The notes under the pieces are model-generated. The model was not told the origin of the DNA, did no database searches, and worked only from the letters and a program-made list of their open reading frames with translations. From Albula goreensis (lineage: Eukaryota; Chordata; Actinopteri; Albuliformes; Albulidae), in NCBI GenBank assembly GCA_022829145.1, contig CM040746.1:38655712-38719711 (forward strand): a stretch of 64,000 nucleotides of DNA. Direction: 5' to 3'. This document shows, in pieces, positions 44,475 through 56,657 of the stretch. The position numbers and the translations under genes are program-made. How positions within the stretch are numbered: position 1 is the stretch's first letter; the number at the start of each line of letters is the position of its first letter.

Positions 44475-47371
44475 ACGTCCTGAGAACTTTCATCACTGAT
44501 GCTTGATGTCTGTGCTTACTAAGTGGCTTTGAAAATATAAAGGGAACAAAATAAGCATGAATTAATGGCAGATTTCAATGTGATTGTTGGGAACTGTGTA
44601 GCAGGGCACACAGTTTAGAGTTTTTTGGTCTTATTCATCCTGTGTTAGGTTTATGCACCTTGCATGTGGATTAGAAACAGAGTACAGTGGTGTGTAAAAA
44701 CCAAAAATCTACCAACCAGAGTGGCGGTCCGATGGTTCCACTGGAAATATAACTCTTATTTTATTCCTGAGTGAGTTAATTCATGAAGGAGACAGAGATT
44801 TCTTTGAATAAAAACGCTTCAGAATCAAAAATACTTCTTTCTTTGAGTGTGAACCATCTAACCTCTGTTATATCCGTGATAATAAGAATATTCACTGGAC
44901 TCTTTTAAGCTCTCCGCTGGCCTGGTTAGCCCTTACACAGACCGCAGAAAGGCACGTTTGGAAGTGTAGCATAAGGGAGAATTCTTTATTCATCTGTAAA
45001 GCTTTTATTCTTTTCAGCGCCTCCTTTTCTATGTCTTACAAGAGTGGGAGGAAGCCGGATTTAAAGCATAATGAAATACATGGGAATGAGTATAAAGGGC
45101 AGCGTTGTGTGAAGACAGAACACCTCCCAGAGACAGGTCTACGTTACTGCAGGTAATATCTCATTAAAAGTGCTGTCGCTCCATGCTGTCTGTGCAGGTG
45201 TGTGTCAATCTTACATGTTTATATGAGGGCATGAAACAGCAGATACTTAGACCAAAGGTTTGTTTCATGTACAATAATCTTATAGCCAGGTATTGGATTT
45301 GTTGAAACGGGGGCTTAAACAAATCAATTCAATGTCAAAACCACTTCAGCTCCCTGACCATCTTTTACACATTTAGTTTCACACAAACGCAGCCGTTCAC
45401 TGGACATTCCAATTCTTGCTGAATGTTACGGGAAACAAAAGGCATGTTGAATATTTTACCCTAGTATATAGATACATAATATAAACGTACATAAAAAAAA
45501 AAAAAAACAGAACAGATCCATTTGTGATCTTCCTTTACCAATACAGAGGATCTGGTGTAATTCTCTAATTGCTCTTGGACTGGGTCTTACCTGGGCATCT
45601 CTGTAGAGGCTAACACACAACACACCGCTACACCATTGGATGGGAGCTGCGCAGCAGAGCATACGGGTTTGACTGCTGCTTCGGGCTGATTCACATCCAC
45701 ACAAACAGCACTTACTGCAAAATACACTTTTGGATAATCCCTGCTTTCGTGTTTTCTCAGAAAATATAGCTCAGATCTCTTTTGGGAATGTTTTTATATA
45801 GATACAGTCCCTCCTGAGAGGTGCAAGAGCAGTGGGTAGCAGAATCTGTCAAAAAATAAATAAAAAAAAACCTGAAAGCCTAATTCCGAGATCGTGGATG
45901 AATGAAAGACTTTAAAAAGACAGCGGCAGTAGTGTCCTGTCCCGCAGGTCTGTGGGTTTACTTGGACAGCGGCTACATTTTATGCGTTGAACACGTATCC
46001 CCCTGGGTAAAATAATGTTCATGAAACCATTGTGGATATGCTCTTGTGTTCATTAATCAGAAGTGCCGGTGCTGATCTCCAATCTGACAAATGAAGCCTG
46101 TGAAATCCACTGATCTCTGAGTATATTGATTTGATTGTAACAGCCCATTGCAGTTTTCATCATGGGTGAAAAACAATGGTGTCACGTTAAGCAATTACAT
46201 TCCAAATTGTGCAATTTGACGAGGCCAGATCTGGTCCCCAGAAATCCCACTCTATGTATGAGCGTAGGTCCGTCTGGCCTCCTGACAGGCTCGTGTGCTT
46301 AGGCCTACACCCAGACTGCAGCTCTTTACTGAGCAGCACTGGCGCTGTTTCAGTGGGTGGCCAGAGGTGCATTATATGTGTGCGATTCTTTGCTCTATCT
46401 TTAACGGGAGCCCGTGCCAGTCCACCTGTTCACTCAGCACTTACACAGCACTTGCAGGTTTTGCACATCTCAAGAAGCACCTCTCAGTGTTTAGGCGTAA
46501 CGTAGAATCGCCATCTGTTTGATTTCTCTTTTTTGTGTCTGTGCAGAATTTTAAAAGCCGAAATATCACATATTCGGACAAACAAAAGAAGTGATTTATG
46601 ACAAGATACATTTGTGTCACATTTACAAACAACACATTGCGAATTATTAATCTGGATATTTTTCAAATATATTAATATTTATAATATTGATTTTGGCAAT
46701 GCAGTGCCTCATGTTTGTCATGTCAGTTCCGCTAATTTGAATTTTAATTTGATTAGCTGGTGAGAAAAACAAAAAGCTGTTTCTGTAGAAACCATTTTCA
46801 GCTCTGACTGCCAGAGAGCTCCAGCAGTGCGGTAAAGAGCAGCGTGATTCCCACACTGTGCTGGTCATTGTGACCTGCATATTAACGTAGCCTGAATTAC
46901 AAAGCAGCACAATCCGCCGCAGTGATCCTTCAGGAGCTGCGTGTTTGAGTCACTTAAACCTGGGCTGTGTGAATTCTGCATGACCGGCAACTTTTACGAG
47001 CAAACCCATCGCATCCTTTAACCATTAACCGGATCATTTCGGTTACCAGGCGACAGACCCAGCCGACGTGTCCGGACACGAACGATGCATGGTTCTCGTA
47101 TTTTCCCCACAGCTGTAGATTCGCCTCTGGTGAAGCCTGGCAGCCGGCCAGTCGGTTACACTGCTGGCTTCACCAGAGAGGCCGTGAGACCGGAGGCCGT
47201 GGGGCTGTCCTTATGAAACCTCATCTCTACCTGTGTAACCCATCTGTTAGCATTTTGAGTCTCTGATGCTGCTAAACTAGGGTTACATTACTGTCATACT
47301 CAGCTTCTTGTGTGTGAGTCAGTGGACCCCGGGACTCACCGGCAACAGTGCAACCTGGTCTCTGAGTATAC

Positions 47372-47836
47372 TTGGCAACAGATGTGACATACTGTATACG
47401 AGCCTGGGACAGCCCCTTGATCAAGCTATTACTTGTCTTGTCTCAAGAGGGTCAGCATGTGGAACACATGTATTGTGATTTTTGGCATACCTGTCTACCT
47501 GCTTGCTTGTCTCGGTGCCCACAAATTTGTGTGGCTGAGTTTGGTTTTGCTTCGAAAAATGTGCCTGCATCTGCATTTATCACACCAGAACCACCCAGGG
47601 AATCCTGTGGCTCAGAAGAGCCACGTTCACAAGACTGTGATTGGTCTGAAATCGTGACTTACCATTGGGTTATTAGCAAGGCAGAGGTCCCTGGAGGTGG
47701 ATGGTGCTGTGCCAGAATGGAGACGGGAGCTCATCTGGATAATGACTGTAAGCCGTCTAAGTGCTGCAAGGATATGACAAGTTGTACTCTGCACTTTAAA
47801 TGGAGTGACCTATTTTGCCCTTTTGGAGTTAGTTAG
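47372..47836 (+). CDS. Unassigned 154-codon open frame, probably chance
   Basis: This is the longest non-repetitive frame in the window, starting MATDVTYCIRAWD and ending DLFCPFGVS. It is Cys-rich in its last third, with no recognisable domain, signal peptide or repeat. No promoter, splice or poly(A) context supports it, and frames of this length arise by chance in 64 kb of vertebrate DNA. I list it only because it is the longest. Confidence 0.08.
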   Translation: MATDVTYCIRAWDSPLIKLLLVLSQEGQHVEHMYCDFWHTCLPACLSRCPQICVAEFGFASKNVPASAFITPEPPRESCGSEEPRSQDCDWSEIVTYHWVISKAEVPGGGWCCARMETGAHLDNDCKPSKCCKDMTSCTLHFKWSDLFCPFGVS

Positions 47837-47974
47837 TCTGTATGGCTGCATTATATGCACCAATCAGTGAGAGTTTTACAGAGTAGTCTTACCCCCCTCT
47901 GTCTCTTAATGCAGTATCTCTGTTCACTATTGGTGCCTCATTCCCTGGTTTATTTATACTAAACCATTTTGCAA

Positions 47975-48150
47975 GTGTGTGTGTGCGTACGTGCGTGTGC
48001 ATGTGCGTGTGTGTGTATACACATGTGTTCCCATGTGGCTTTGCATGTTTGTGTGCAAGTGAGCAGATTCCATATCAACCAGGATGTTCTCCAGGGTGTG
48101 TGTGTGTGTGTGTTTGTCTGTGTGGGTGTGTGTCTGTGTGGGTGTGGGTG
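47975..48150. repeat. GT-rich low-complexity tract
   Basis: Two interrupted (GT)n runs (47975-48020 and 48095-48150) are separated by unique sequence. The open frames across it are repeat artefacts. Confidence 0.85.
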
Positions 48151-49435
48151 ACTCATTTAAAGTGTGGTACATCATAAAGACATGCATGTTTGAAGAGATG
48201 AAAGTATGACACTGATGAAGGAGAAGAGAGCAGAGTGGGCTGTCATTACCTACTGAACATTCTTTGTCTGCAGGCCACTCTGGATTTGCTTTTCCAGTGA
48301 TCACGCACTCCAAGGACATCTCTGGAAGCGCAAACCTGCAGAAATTAGATTCCCATTAAACAAACAGCGTTTTCACACATGCAGCAAGAAAACATGCAAA
48401 TCCGAAATCCCCAATTTCCCAAATAACCGAAAGCAGAGACTATCAATCTGACGGTCCGAGGGCGCCGTTTCGGCTGTTTCATCTCACTTACTCTCAGATT
48501 CCATTTCCCATATCATTACACACTAATGCAGAATGCCGAGCCTCTGCACCCTTTAAACTGCGGAAATTCCAGTCTGTTATCAAACTGAAAGTCTGTTTTA
48601 ATCAGAAGTAGGCGACTGGATCATTGTATGCATACGGCATAGACTGTAGAACCTGATAATGAAATCTGTGAACATTTATTTCTGCTCAAGTGTTCCAGTT
48701 TTTTTTTTTTTTTTTATGGTGAATCTCCACTCGGATCTCCTTGAGTCTGACTATCGTTTCGCTGTTTTACGGAAGATACTGTCACCATTCTTTTGGCAGC
48801 CTTAAGTAACTGTCACCTTAGCAAACGCTCATCTGCCGCATTAAAAACATCAATACTCATTTACTGTGCATTGCAACAATATACCAGGAAAATGAGGGGA
48901 AAGAAAAAAAATAATATTAAAAGAATGCCTTAAATCTAAGCCAAATGTAAAATACAGCATGCACTAACAAATAAACAAGATGTTGCACAAACAATCCCCC
49001 ACAAAAGCTAATATGTAAAATGTGTGTCCTCTTGGGTGCTGTTACATACATGTTTTGCAGCTTTATTTGTTGTGGGATGTGAATTGGTATAAAATGTGTG
49101 AGCAGCTAAAAAGGGGACACTATGTGGACACCGGAAGGAATGTGGTCACAGGGCAGAGCTGGTGGAAAAAGTGCAGCTGCGCAGGTCGATCACGTCAGGT
49201 TTGTGTTCGGACAGCTGTTTTCCTCCCCCGAGGGGTTTATTCAGCTTATGGCAACCATGACAGCCCGACACAGGAAATGCAATACACAAACACAATTCAG
49301 CTAATTTGTTGTAGACTTGCATTGATTTTGTTAATATCTTCATTTTCTTTGCTCTTTTTTGCCATAGTTTGTGTCTGAGAACAGAACGATTAACTGAAAT
49401 GTAAAATTGGCTGATGTTTTGAGTGTACTGTTGTG

Positions 49436-49534
49436 ATAAGGTCAGTTTTTGCTGGAACTACCTCATAGCCCTGCAGTATACCGCAATAAGGTCAGTTTTG
49501 CTGGAACTACCTCATAGCCCTGCAGTATACCGCA
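49436..49534. repeat. Perfect 50-bp tandem duplication
   Basis: Copy 1 (49436-49485) and copy 2 (49486-49534) begin ATAAGGTCAG and end GTATACCGCA. They differ only by one T in a homopolymer, so the duplication is very recent. Confidence 0.95.
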
Positions 49535-50060
49535 TTTCAGTGCAGGTTAAAGGAAGATGATCAGCTGTGTTTGGGCTGCTCATAATTTAGCCAGGCCATC
49601 TGGTGTGAGTGGCGGTAAGAAGCATTAATAAAGCGCGGTGTTTCTCAGGTTACGCTAACGTCTCCAGAGGCACGGGCTAGTGCAATGCTGCGTGGGCCCG
49701 ACCAGCAGGCCCTGTCGCTGAAAGTGAAGTGATGCGACGAGGCGTACGGAAACGCGAGCGCGTGGCCGTCCTGCCGCATGACGTTACGGTCATTAGCAGA
49801 CCCAGATGCCAAGCAGAAACTGGAGCCCTGTCACAATTTCCAAAGATTAAAAAGAAAACCATCAAAATTTGGCAAGGGTGCATATGTCCTCACAAACAGA
49901 CACTGGTAAGTAACGGTGATGAGGGAATGGACATAAAGATCCAAGGTAACCGCTGCTAGATGGTAAAAAGGCATGAACACAATTAAAAAGAAGAGATTAA
50001 ACCAAGATCATAGTTTCCATTGCTGAAGAGAAAACAAAATAAATCTCCCCTTCCATAATT

Positions 50061-50260
50061 TACATCACATTACAGTCATTTAGCAGATGCTCTTATAAAT
50101 TCAGAGCGACTTACAAAGCAGGGGAACATCGAATGCGTCCACCTGATTATGAGTGATAGAGCCAGACTTTAGCTCTTCAGCTAACCACATCTCCCAGCCA
50201 GCAGGTGCTCAAGTCACATTACTTAGCAACAGCGCAGGATAGCTAAGCTAGTTCACATTA
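50061..50260. repeat. Fragment of a dispersed SINE/LINE-tail-like repeat
   Basis: ACATTACAGTCATTTAGCAG followed by ATGCTCTTATAAATTCAGAG and CGACTTACAA is a hallmark string of a very common fish interspersed repeat. No intact promoter boxes or target duplication are visible. The right boundary is approximate and the family is unnamed. Confidence 0.6.
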
Positions 50261-53235
50261 AAATACAAATGATAAATATCACTAATTACCTATGAGGCAA
50301 GCCTCAAACCCTGCAGCTCCGGCTGGTTAGACTGCATCACAGGACCCCCTGCACGAGACAGGCGAGAGGAAGATGAAGAGCCGCTCTCAAGACCACAGTC
50401 TTCCTCAGCATGTCGCTGTGCAGTGAGAGTCAGAAACTCATTAAAGTGCCGTTCAATCACCACTGGCCTGGGCTTTCCCATTTAAACCGCGCCGGTAGGA
50501 ATCCATGGCCAATGTATTAACAACCCAATTTCCTCCTGGCAGATAATATCCCCTTTCAGAGAGCGAGAGAAAAATCTTTGCTCATTAAAGATCTGATTGA
50601 TTCACTGAGTTGTGCTCATTCCTGTCTGAAGCTGAGTCTTCCTGATTCAGGTGAACTGAAGGGTGGCAATGAGGAGCTGTAGGTGGGGTGGGTGGAATGG
50701 AATAACTGCATACTGACCAATACCGGATTGTAATATCAGCATTGTGTTTACTGAGCTTGATACTCAAATTTTATTTGAAAAATTAATATTCATCGAGTGC
50801 TCAGCAGTTGTCGAGATCAATATTCTGCAAAAAAAAAAAAAAAAATAGCTGCTTTCAAAATGTAATACGGGATAAATGTTTAACGTATCTTTCGGTAATG
50901 AAAGTTTCCTATGATGGTAATTTTTTTGAATTGCCATCATGTGATGCATGCTTCTGACCAACAGAGGGAGCTGTTTGCATTCCGTAAATCTGAATAACTA
51001 CAGAGCACCGATGGCTCTGGTATACTTTGAATTACTGAGGTCTCTACTTTATGAAAAGTCCTGACAAAGACATGCTGTATAAACATGAGCACTTTGAACC
51101 AACCAACATGTTTTTTCTTCCACAGATCCCAGAACAGGCTTTATTTACACACTGTAAGATTGTCACCATTGCATAAAAAGGCCTTTTTGTGAGCAATTAT
51201 ACCACAAAATGCTGAGAGAGGAAGAGGAATTTTGTTTGTGAGGATGTGGACAGAATCTGTGTGAGATAGCAGCCCAGCAGCTGGTTACTACCGCTAACCC
51301 AAAATAACGTCGCACCCAAACCAAGACAGCTGTGGAATTCAGTTATAAAGCAGTACTCAAAACCGCCATTCAGCACATAACAAGGCATGTTTCACACACA
51401 CCACAGGCTGTCAGTAATACGCCTTCCTGCAGACATCCCCAGTAATGTACTCAGTCTTTTAAACCATTTGTTTTACATTATTTTAATGGTAGGTGGACGA
51501 CAGCATCTCTACAATGCACAAGGCCAAATCGCTGTATATATGCCCCATTAGCCCAGTTTCTTCAAGCTAGCACACTATGCTTTTTATTTTTTTATAATTC
51601 CTTTTTTGTAGGATTTGGTTATTAAATATTACTCTGCCTTTCTGAGTTATATATCTCAAGGGTTTTCCAACAGTAACAGGGCTCCAGTTAATGAATAATC
51701 CTTAACAATTAATAATGATTAAAGGGAAACGATCGATGACTTTAATTTGTCCGTGTTTAATCAGTAGAGCCCTCTTATTAGAACAAAATGTCAACTCAAT
51801 TTGTAATACAAAAGACAGAGAAGATTTATTAGAAATGATAATATTTGCGCTTGAGCTGAATACATGATCTAATACGCTGAAGTCTTTTATGATTTGAGGA
51901 CGTTTCCCTCCGTCTGTCTCACTGATTGTTATTAAGGGCCCATTTGGTCCACTGTTGGAGTGGTGCCTCTCCAAGGCTCTCTGGCTGTGTCTCTGACTGC
52001 GTGACCTTGTTGTGTCCTTCGGCTGAATGCTGACGCTAAGGGAACTCTCCAGTTGGTCCTTCCTCCAGGGCATCGTGCTGGCAAAGCCCTGCTGGTTCGC
52101 TTTTCTCACTCAAGCCAAACTTGTAGACCTCAGGCCCTCTCTTTCATCTCCACTAATAGAGCCATGAGTTTCGTCTTATTTCAAAAGCAGAGTCCCAGAC
52201 CAGTGGAGACAATCAAACAAATGTAGTCACATTAAGGACATGCGATCCTCGTTTTCATCATGAAAATAATACATTTCAAGGACATTTCTTCTCTTCTTAC
52301 TTAAAGAAACAACAGTTGTAATGTGACATCAGTTTTTTTGGAACTGCACATGACCTTAAAAAAGACTAACTATTGTTGATTTGGTCCAATCCATTGTCTC
52401 TTTTGTTGAAAGTTTCATCAGAAGTGCAGAGCCTGGATTTGCTCAAGGCTTAGCAGTTTGGTCCAATCAGGAACAGGGAGATGAGCAGAGCAGAGAGCTG
52501 TAGCGCAAATACGTAGAACACCTCTCCAAGTGTAACGGGACCCTCTGTCCACCTGATTAACCAGATGCTGATTGGCTGTGGATGAGCAGGAAGTCTGTCC
52601 CACATCTGAAGCTATTGGTCAGCTCTGATGTCACTGACACAGAAGTGTTTGTGCATTTTAGTCTGGAAGGGCCCGGTTCTCCCTTCCCCCGACATTTATA
52701 AGAGACTGTTGCTGGAATGGTCTTACATGGACAGAATTTACCCAACCGCTGTCCCCTGCATTGATAGCAAAGGGTGTGGTGTTTACAGTTATTTTCTCTG
52801 GAACAGGAGAAAAGTCAGGACAGAACTATGCAAAGCACTGTTCATCTATAAATGCCATGACCCTAAGCTGCACTTGGTGTGCATTTTCCATGTAAAGAAT
52901 GTTGAAAATAGCCCTTCAGTTTCTGTTTTGTTAATTCTGTTTATGGTATTGCTTAGTGCAGTCCCTATGCTGGGGCTCGCGCACTGAATTACCAGGATGT
53001 GGAAACGGAAACCACAGGTGAGCTGGTCGTAGGAGGAGGAGCTCATGTTAAGACAGTAAACTCATGTAGTCACCTTTTACGCGCCCACGTGAACAGTCTG
53101 AGTAGCCGGTGTATGACGGTAACAGCGTGTCATTCGGCATGTGACGCATTAAAATCTGAACATGAAAAGGACATCATTTCAGGCCTCCATTCTACAGACA
53201 AGAGCTGGCCTGCATCTATAGATGCTTTCAGCTTG
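50261..53235. other. Intergenic stretch with two unassigned open frames
   Basis: A 135-codon minus frame at 51702-52109 (Ser/Arg-rich, starting MRKANQQGFAS) and a 119-codon plus frame at 52628-52987 (hydrophobic C-terminus) have no domain or splice support. A-runs occur at 50830-50845. No gene is asserted. Confidence 0.35.
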
Positions 53236-53570
53236 TGTGTGTGTGTGTGTGTGTGTGTATGAGTATGTGGTGATTGTGCGTGTGTGTATGAGTATGCAGT
53301 GTGTGTGTGTATGAATATGCGGTATGTGTGTGCGTGTGTGTATGAGTATGCGGTGTGTGTGTGTGTGTGCGTGCACATGTGTGTGCATGTGTTTATGAGT
53401 ATGCAGTGTGTGTGTGTGTGAATATGCGGTATGTGTGTGTGTGCGCATGTGTGTTTGCATGTGTGTATGAGTATGCAGTGTGTGTGTGCGCGTGTGTGTG
53501 TGTGTGCATGTATGTGAGTATGTGCGCATGTGTGTATGAGTATGCAGTGTGTGTGTGTGTGTGTGTACAC
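53236..53570. repeat. Complex (GT)n microsatellite with higher-order unit
   Basis: GT runs are interrupted at semi-regular intervals by ATGAGTATGCGG or ATGAGTATGCAG, about eight times. The structure is therefore a variable-length higher-order repeat more than a simple dinucleotide run. Confidence 0.92.
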
Positions 53571-56316
53571 CATATGTGTGCTGTTGGTCTCCATGCTGCC
53601 TCCCTCTCAGGATGGTCTCTTTCATAACTGTTCCCAGCTCTGCTCAGTGTCTCTTCTCACCTCATACCAGAGTCCAGCCCCGAACATCTGGACGGCGCCG
53701 CAGCGGCCCGTTTAACGTGAATGCTCGATTGTCAGTCCCATGACCCCTCTCAATGCGCCCTCAGTCTGCCGCGCTAAGTGGAGAGGGCCTGCTGCTGCGG
53801 ACGGCAGGAATTTCCAATAGCCACGCTTATTGGTTCCAGAGCAGGGCCGAGAACATGACCACACTGGAGGGGTAAAAATAAACTTTCCTGCAGTGTTAGG
53901 TAGTTCTAGAATGTTCCCGAAACTGTATGAGTAGGTTCAGAATAGTCTGGAGAGGTGAGATTTTTTGCTTCATTTGGCTAATGTATGAAGACTGGCTTAT
54001 GCATAGATAAACATTATTATCTATTATCACAAATTATTCTACAGTTTTATCAGTACTCAGAATTAAGCTAGGTGCATTCACATTGATGGAACTTTATGTG
54101 TGCACAGTCTGAACAAACTTAACGCATTACTACTGCTTGTCATGACTTTGTAAGCTTTGTATAAGCTCAAATCTTGACTCTACCTTTACGAAAGGGGTGT
54201 ACAACTAGTGCCAGTCTGTTTCTGGATTTCATAACAGCTTCTGCTCTTAATTTTTTGATGAGCCAGATTATTTTTTTTTTTTCTGCTGAACTGAATTTAC
54301 TTTTTTGGTAAAACCATGACCTCCAGCTGCACGCTTGCATGTGTGTGCGTGTCTCCAGGAGCAGAGTTTTGCCTCTACTGCCTGAGAATGAATCGTCTTG
54401 GGTGGGCGTCTGAATCCAGTGGGGGGGCAATCCATATTAAGAGCCATGTTAAGCGTGGTTGCCTGTTTAAGTGCAGCTCAGTTGTGATTCAAGGCCTAAT
54501 TATGCTGAACCAAATTCTAGACACAGCCTCTCCACCCTCATATTACCCACAGTTCATAGCGAATTTCCTGTCGAGTGATCAGCATGTTAGCATTTTATCG
54601 TGGTCTTCTTAAAAGAACGCGTTTCACACTATTAAAGTGTCCTGTTTCAAATGTAAACACCCGTTGTATTTGTAATTGTGCCACATCTTCCCAAGTGAGG
54701 TTTGTAAATGAAGTTTGAGCACTGACTCTATTGGGACCTGGCCTAAGCGTTTGCTAGCTTAGCCGTGTTCGATCTGTGATCTGTCCCAATTAGAATTCAG
54801 TGGGTTAAATAGCCATTGTGGCTCTGTCAGGGGCCGTCTCATCTTTTATGGTGTTTAAATTTTATCGATCATTTGAAGACTGCTCATTTTCAAACAATTT
54901 CCGTGCTCAGTTCATTTCTATTGCGATGCACAGTGACAGCCAAATGAGAGGTGAGTCTCTCACAAACTGTGAATTTCAACTTTTCATTGTCAGGAATTGT
55001 GCATGGTTGCATTTCCAAGAATACCTGTTATTGTGTATGTCAGTATAAGGTGAAATCGTTATGGTTCGTATGTGCCCTGTTTTCTGAATGAATGAAACTG
55101 AATGTAGAGAATGATTGATGAAATTAGCAATTGCCTTAGCAACATACCGAAATTCCATCAGCTGACTATGATCAAGACACTTCTATCCCTTATTTGCGCA
55201 TATCTGTGTACATTTTGAGACAAAACAACAGGGAACAATCAGACTGCGAAAAAAAAATGTTTTTGTCTCGTTGTGAAGCGTTGCTCAATGTGCAGTGACT
55301 ATGAAACCGCACAAACAGATTCATCAGACGACAGAAGTGGTACATCACGCTAATGCCATGGTACAGGCCTTTCTGCTCTGATACTGGCGATACGCTAGAG
55401 CCCCATGTGGCTTCCATTGCCTTGTCGTAGCTCTCATTCCCGTACGCTTTAGTGTTTTCGCCATGCTTGAGCTGGCATAGGGGAGGCAGGCACCGCAATG
55501 GTTTCTCTTCTGTAATCTCCCATACCGCATTTGGCTCACGTAACCTAAACTCTGGAAACAAATATCACAACACATGTTAAACTTACTGTAACCGGAGGAT
55601 ATGTTTTGAAGTCCTTCCGATTAATCATAGACGCTTCCATTATTTCCTCCACTTCAATGTCAAAGAATTAATGCAAGCCATCCCTCAGTAAGGAAGCGAT
55701 TAGGGACGAGGTTTGTCGTTTTTCAGGAAATACAATTTGCAGATCTTTTCTGTAAAGCTTAGTTTCTTACTCCTCTTTGAACTTTGGCAAACATTACAGA
55801 CTGAGGATGTACCTTTAAAGATAAGCAGCCGAAGAAGTGAATGTGATTTCCAAGCTGACTCTTAATCAGTTACGCTGTTTTTTGCATTTGAATGATTAAA
55901 GTGTAAAACACTCATGCCTGTCCACAACTTGACTAAAAAAAAAAAAAAAAGGTGTTATCTGTGTTGTTATAGCTGCATGCATATGTATTCATCATATTCA
56001 TATTTTTCATGCAAATGTCCGAGGGAACTGTGTTTCAGTAGTGCGTAGTGCGTCATTGTGAAGCCGTGCACCTAGCTTGCAGAAAGAGGGTGAATAAAGG
56101 GAACACACATGGCAGAGGAAGTATCCATCACTGAACCAGCGCCGAAGCGGGTGCTTTATCACGTGAAATGATGAACAGCAATCAGGGGGGTCCTTCGTGA
56201 CAGTTCTGAGGATGACGAAGGTGCTGCTGGCCCGCGCACTATATGTCACTCTGGTGTGATGACAGCATTGGGCGAGAAAGAAAAAAAAATAGGAAGAAGA
56301 AAAAATTGGGATGGCA
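53571..56316. other. Intergenic stretch, no secure gene
   Basis: On the minus strand a good acceptor (GATATTTGTTTCCAG) precedes 55551 and opens a frame that runs to a stop at 55190, with no clear donor. It reads FRLREPNAVWEITEEKP and onward. It could be a terminal exon, a transposon remnant or chance. Nothing else is identified. Confidence 0.35.
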
Positions 56317-56657
56317 TCCAGGGTGCGGCCTCAATCAGTCAGACAAAAAAAAAAGACAATAGCTTTCTGAAAAAGAGCCCATAAAACACCTGTAAAATGT
56401 GTGGTCAGACAGTCGCGGTGCCCAAACTGTAATACCTTTTTTTTTCAGTTTTGATTAACGTTTCTTTTACTTTACCTGGCTTATTTCAGAGTGATTTAAT
56501 TTAGGTTTATAAAAACATAAAAGCCCAAATGTGTGCCATTTAATTCATCTCAGAATCACCGGCCAGCCAGGAGTTGGAAGAGAACGAAATGATAAAAATG
56601 ATATAAATGATGTGGAATCTTTCCTTTTTATTCCTGTAATGAGGTCAGTTTGCTTCT
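56317..56657. repeat. Local duplication, copy 1
   Basis: About 340 bp containing TAGCTTTCTGAAAAAGAGCC and ATCACCGGCCAGCCAGGAGT recurs at 58236-58540 in the same orientation with high identity. This copy keeps about 36-41 bp (around 56593-56632) missing from the other. Confidence 0.93.

Larger units (their letters stand above)
40240..47371. other. Intergenic stretch, no gene seen
   Basis: No secure exon. It contains two CTCF-like motifs (listed separately), a trinucleotide AGC run at 43871-43887 and several T- and A-runs. Two short passages starting GTCAGAGTTCACC at about 42784 and 43836 are weakly similar to each other and may be old repeat copies. Confidence 0.4.
47837..50060. other. Intergenic stretch, no gene seen
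   Basis: Apart from the GT-rich tract and the 50-bp duplication listed separately, there is a T-run at 48700-48715. I see no exon with both splice sites. Confidence 0.4.

Noticed and set aside
47954-48319. A 121-codon His/Thr-rich minus frame
   Set aside because: It is created by the GT-rich tract at 47975-48150.
53130-53625. His/Thr-rich 148-154-codon minus frames
   Set aside because: They are translation of the (GT)n higher-order microsatellite.
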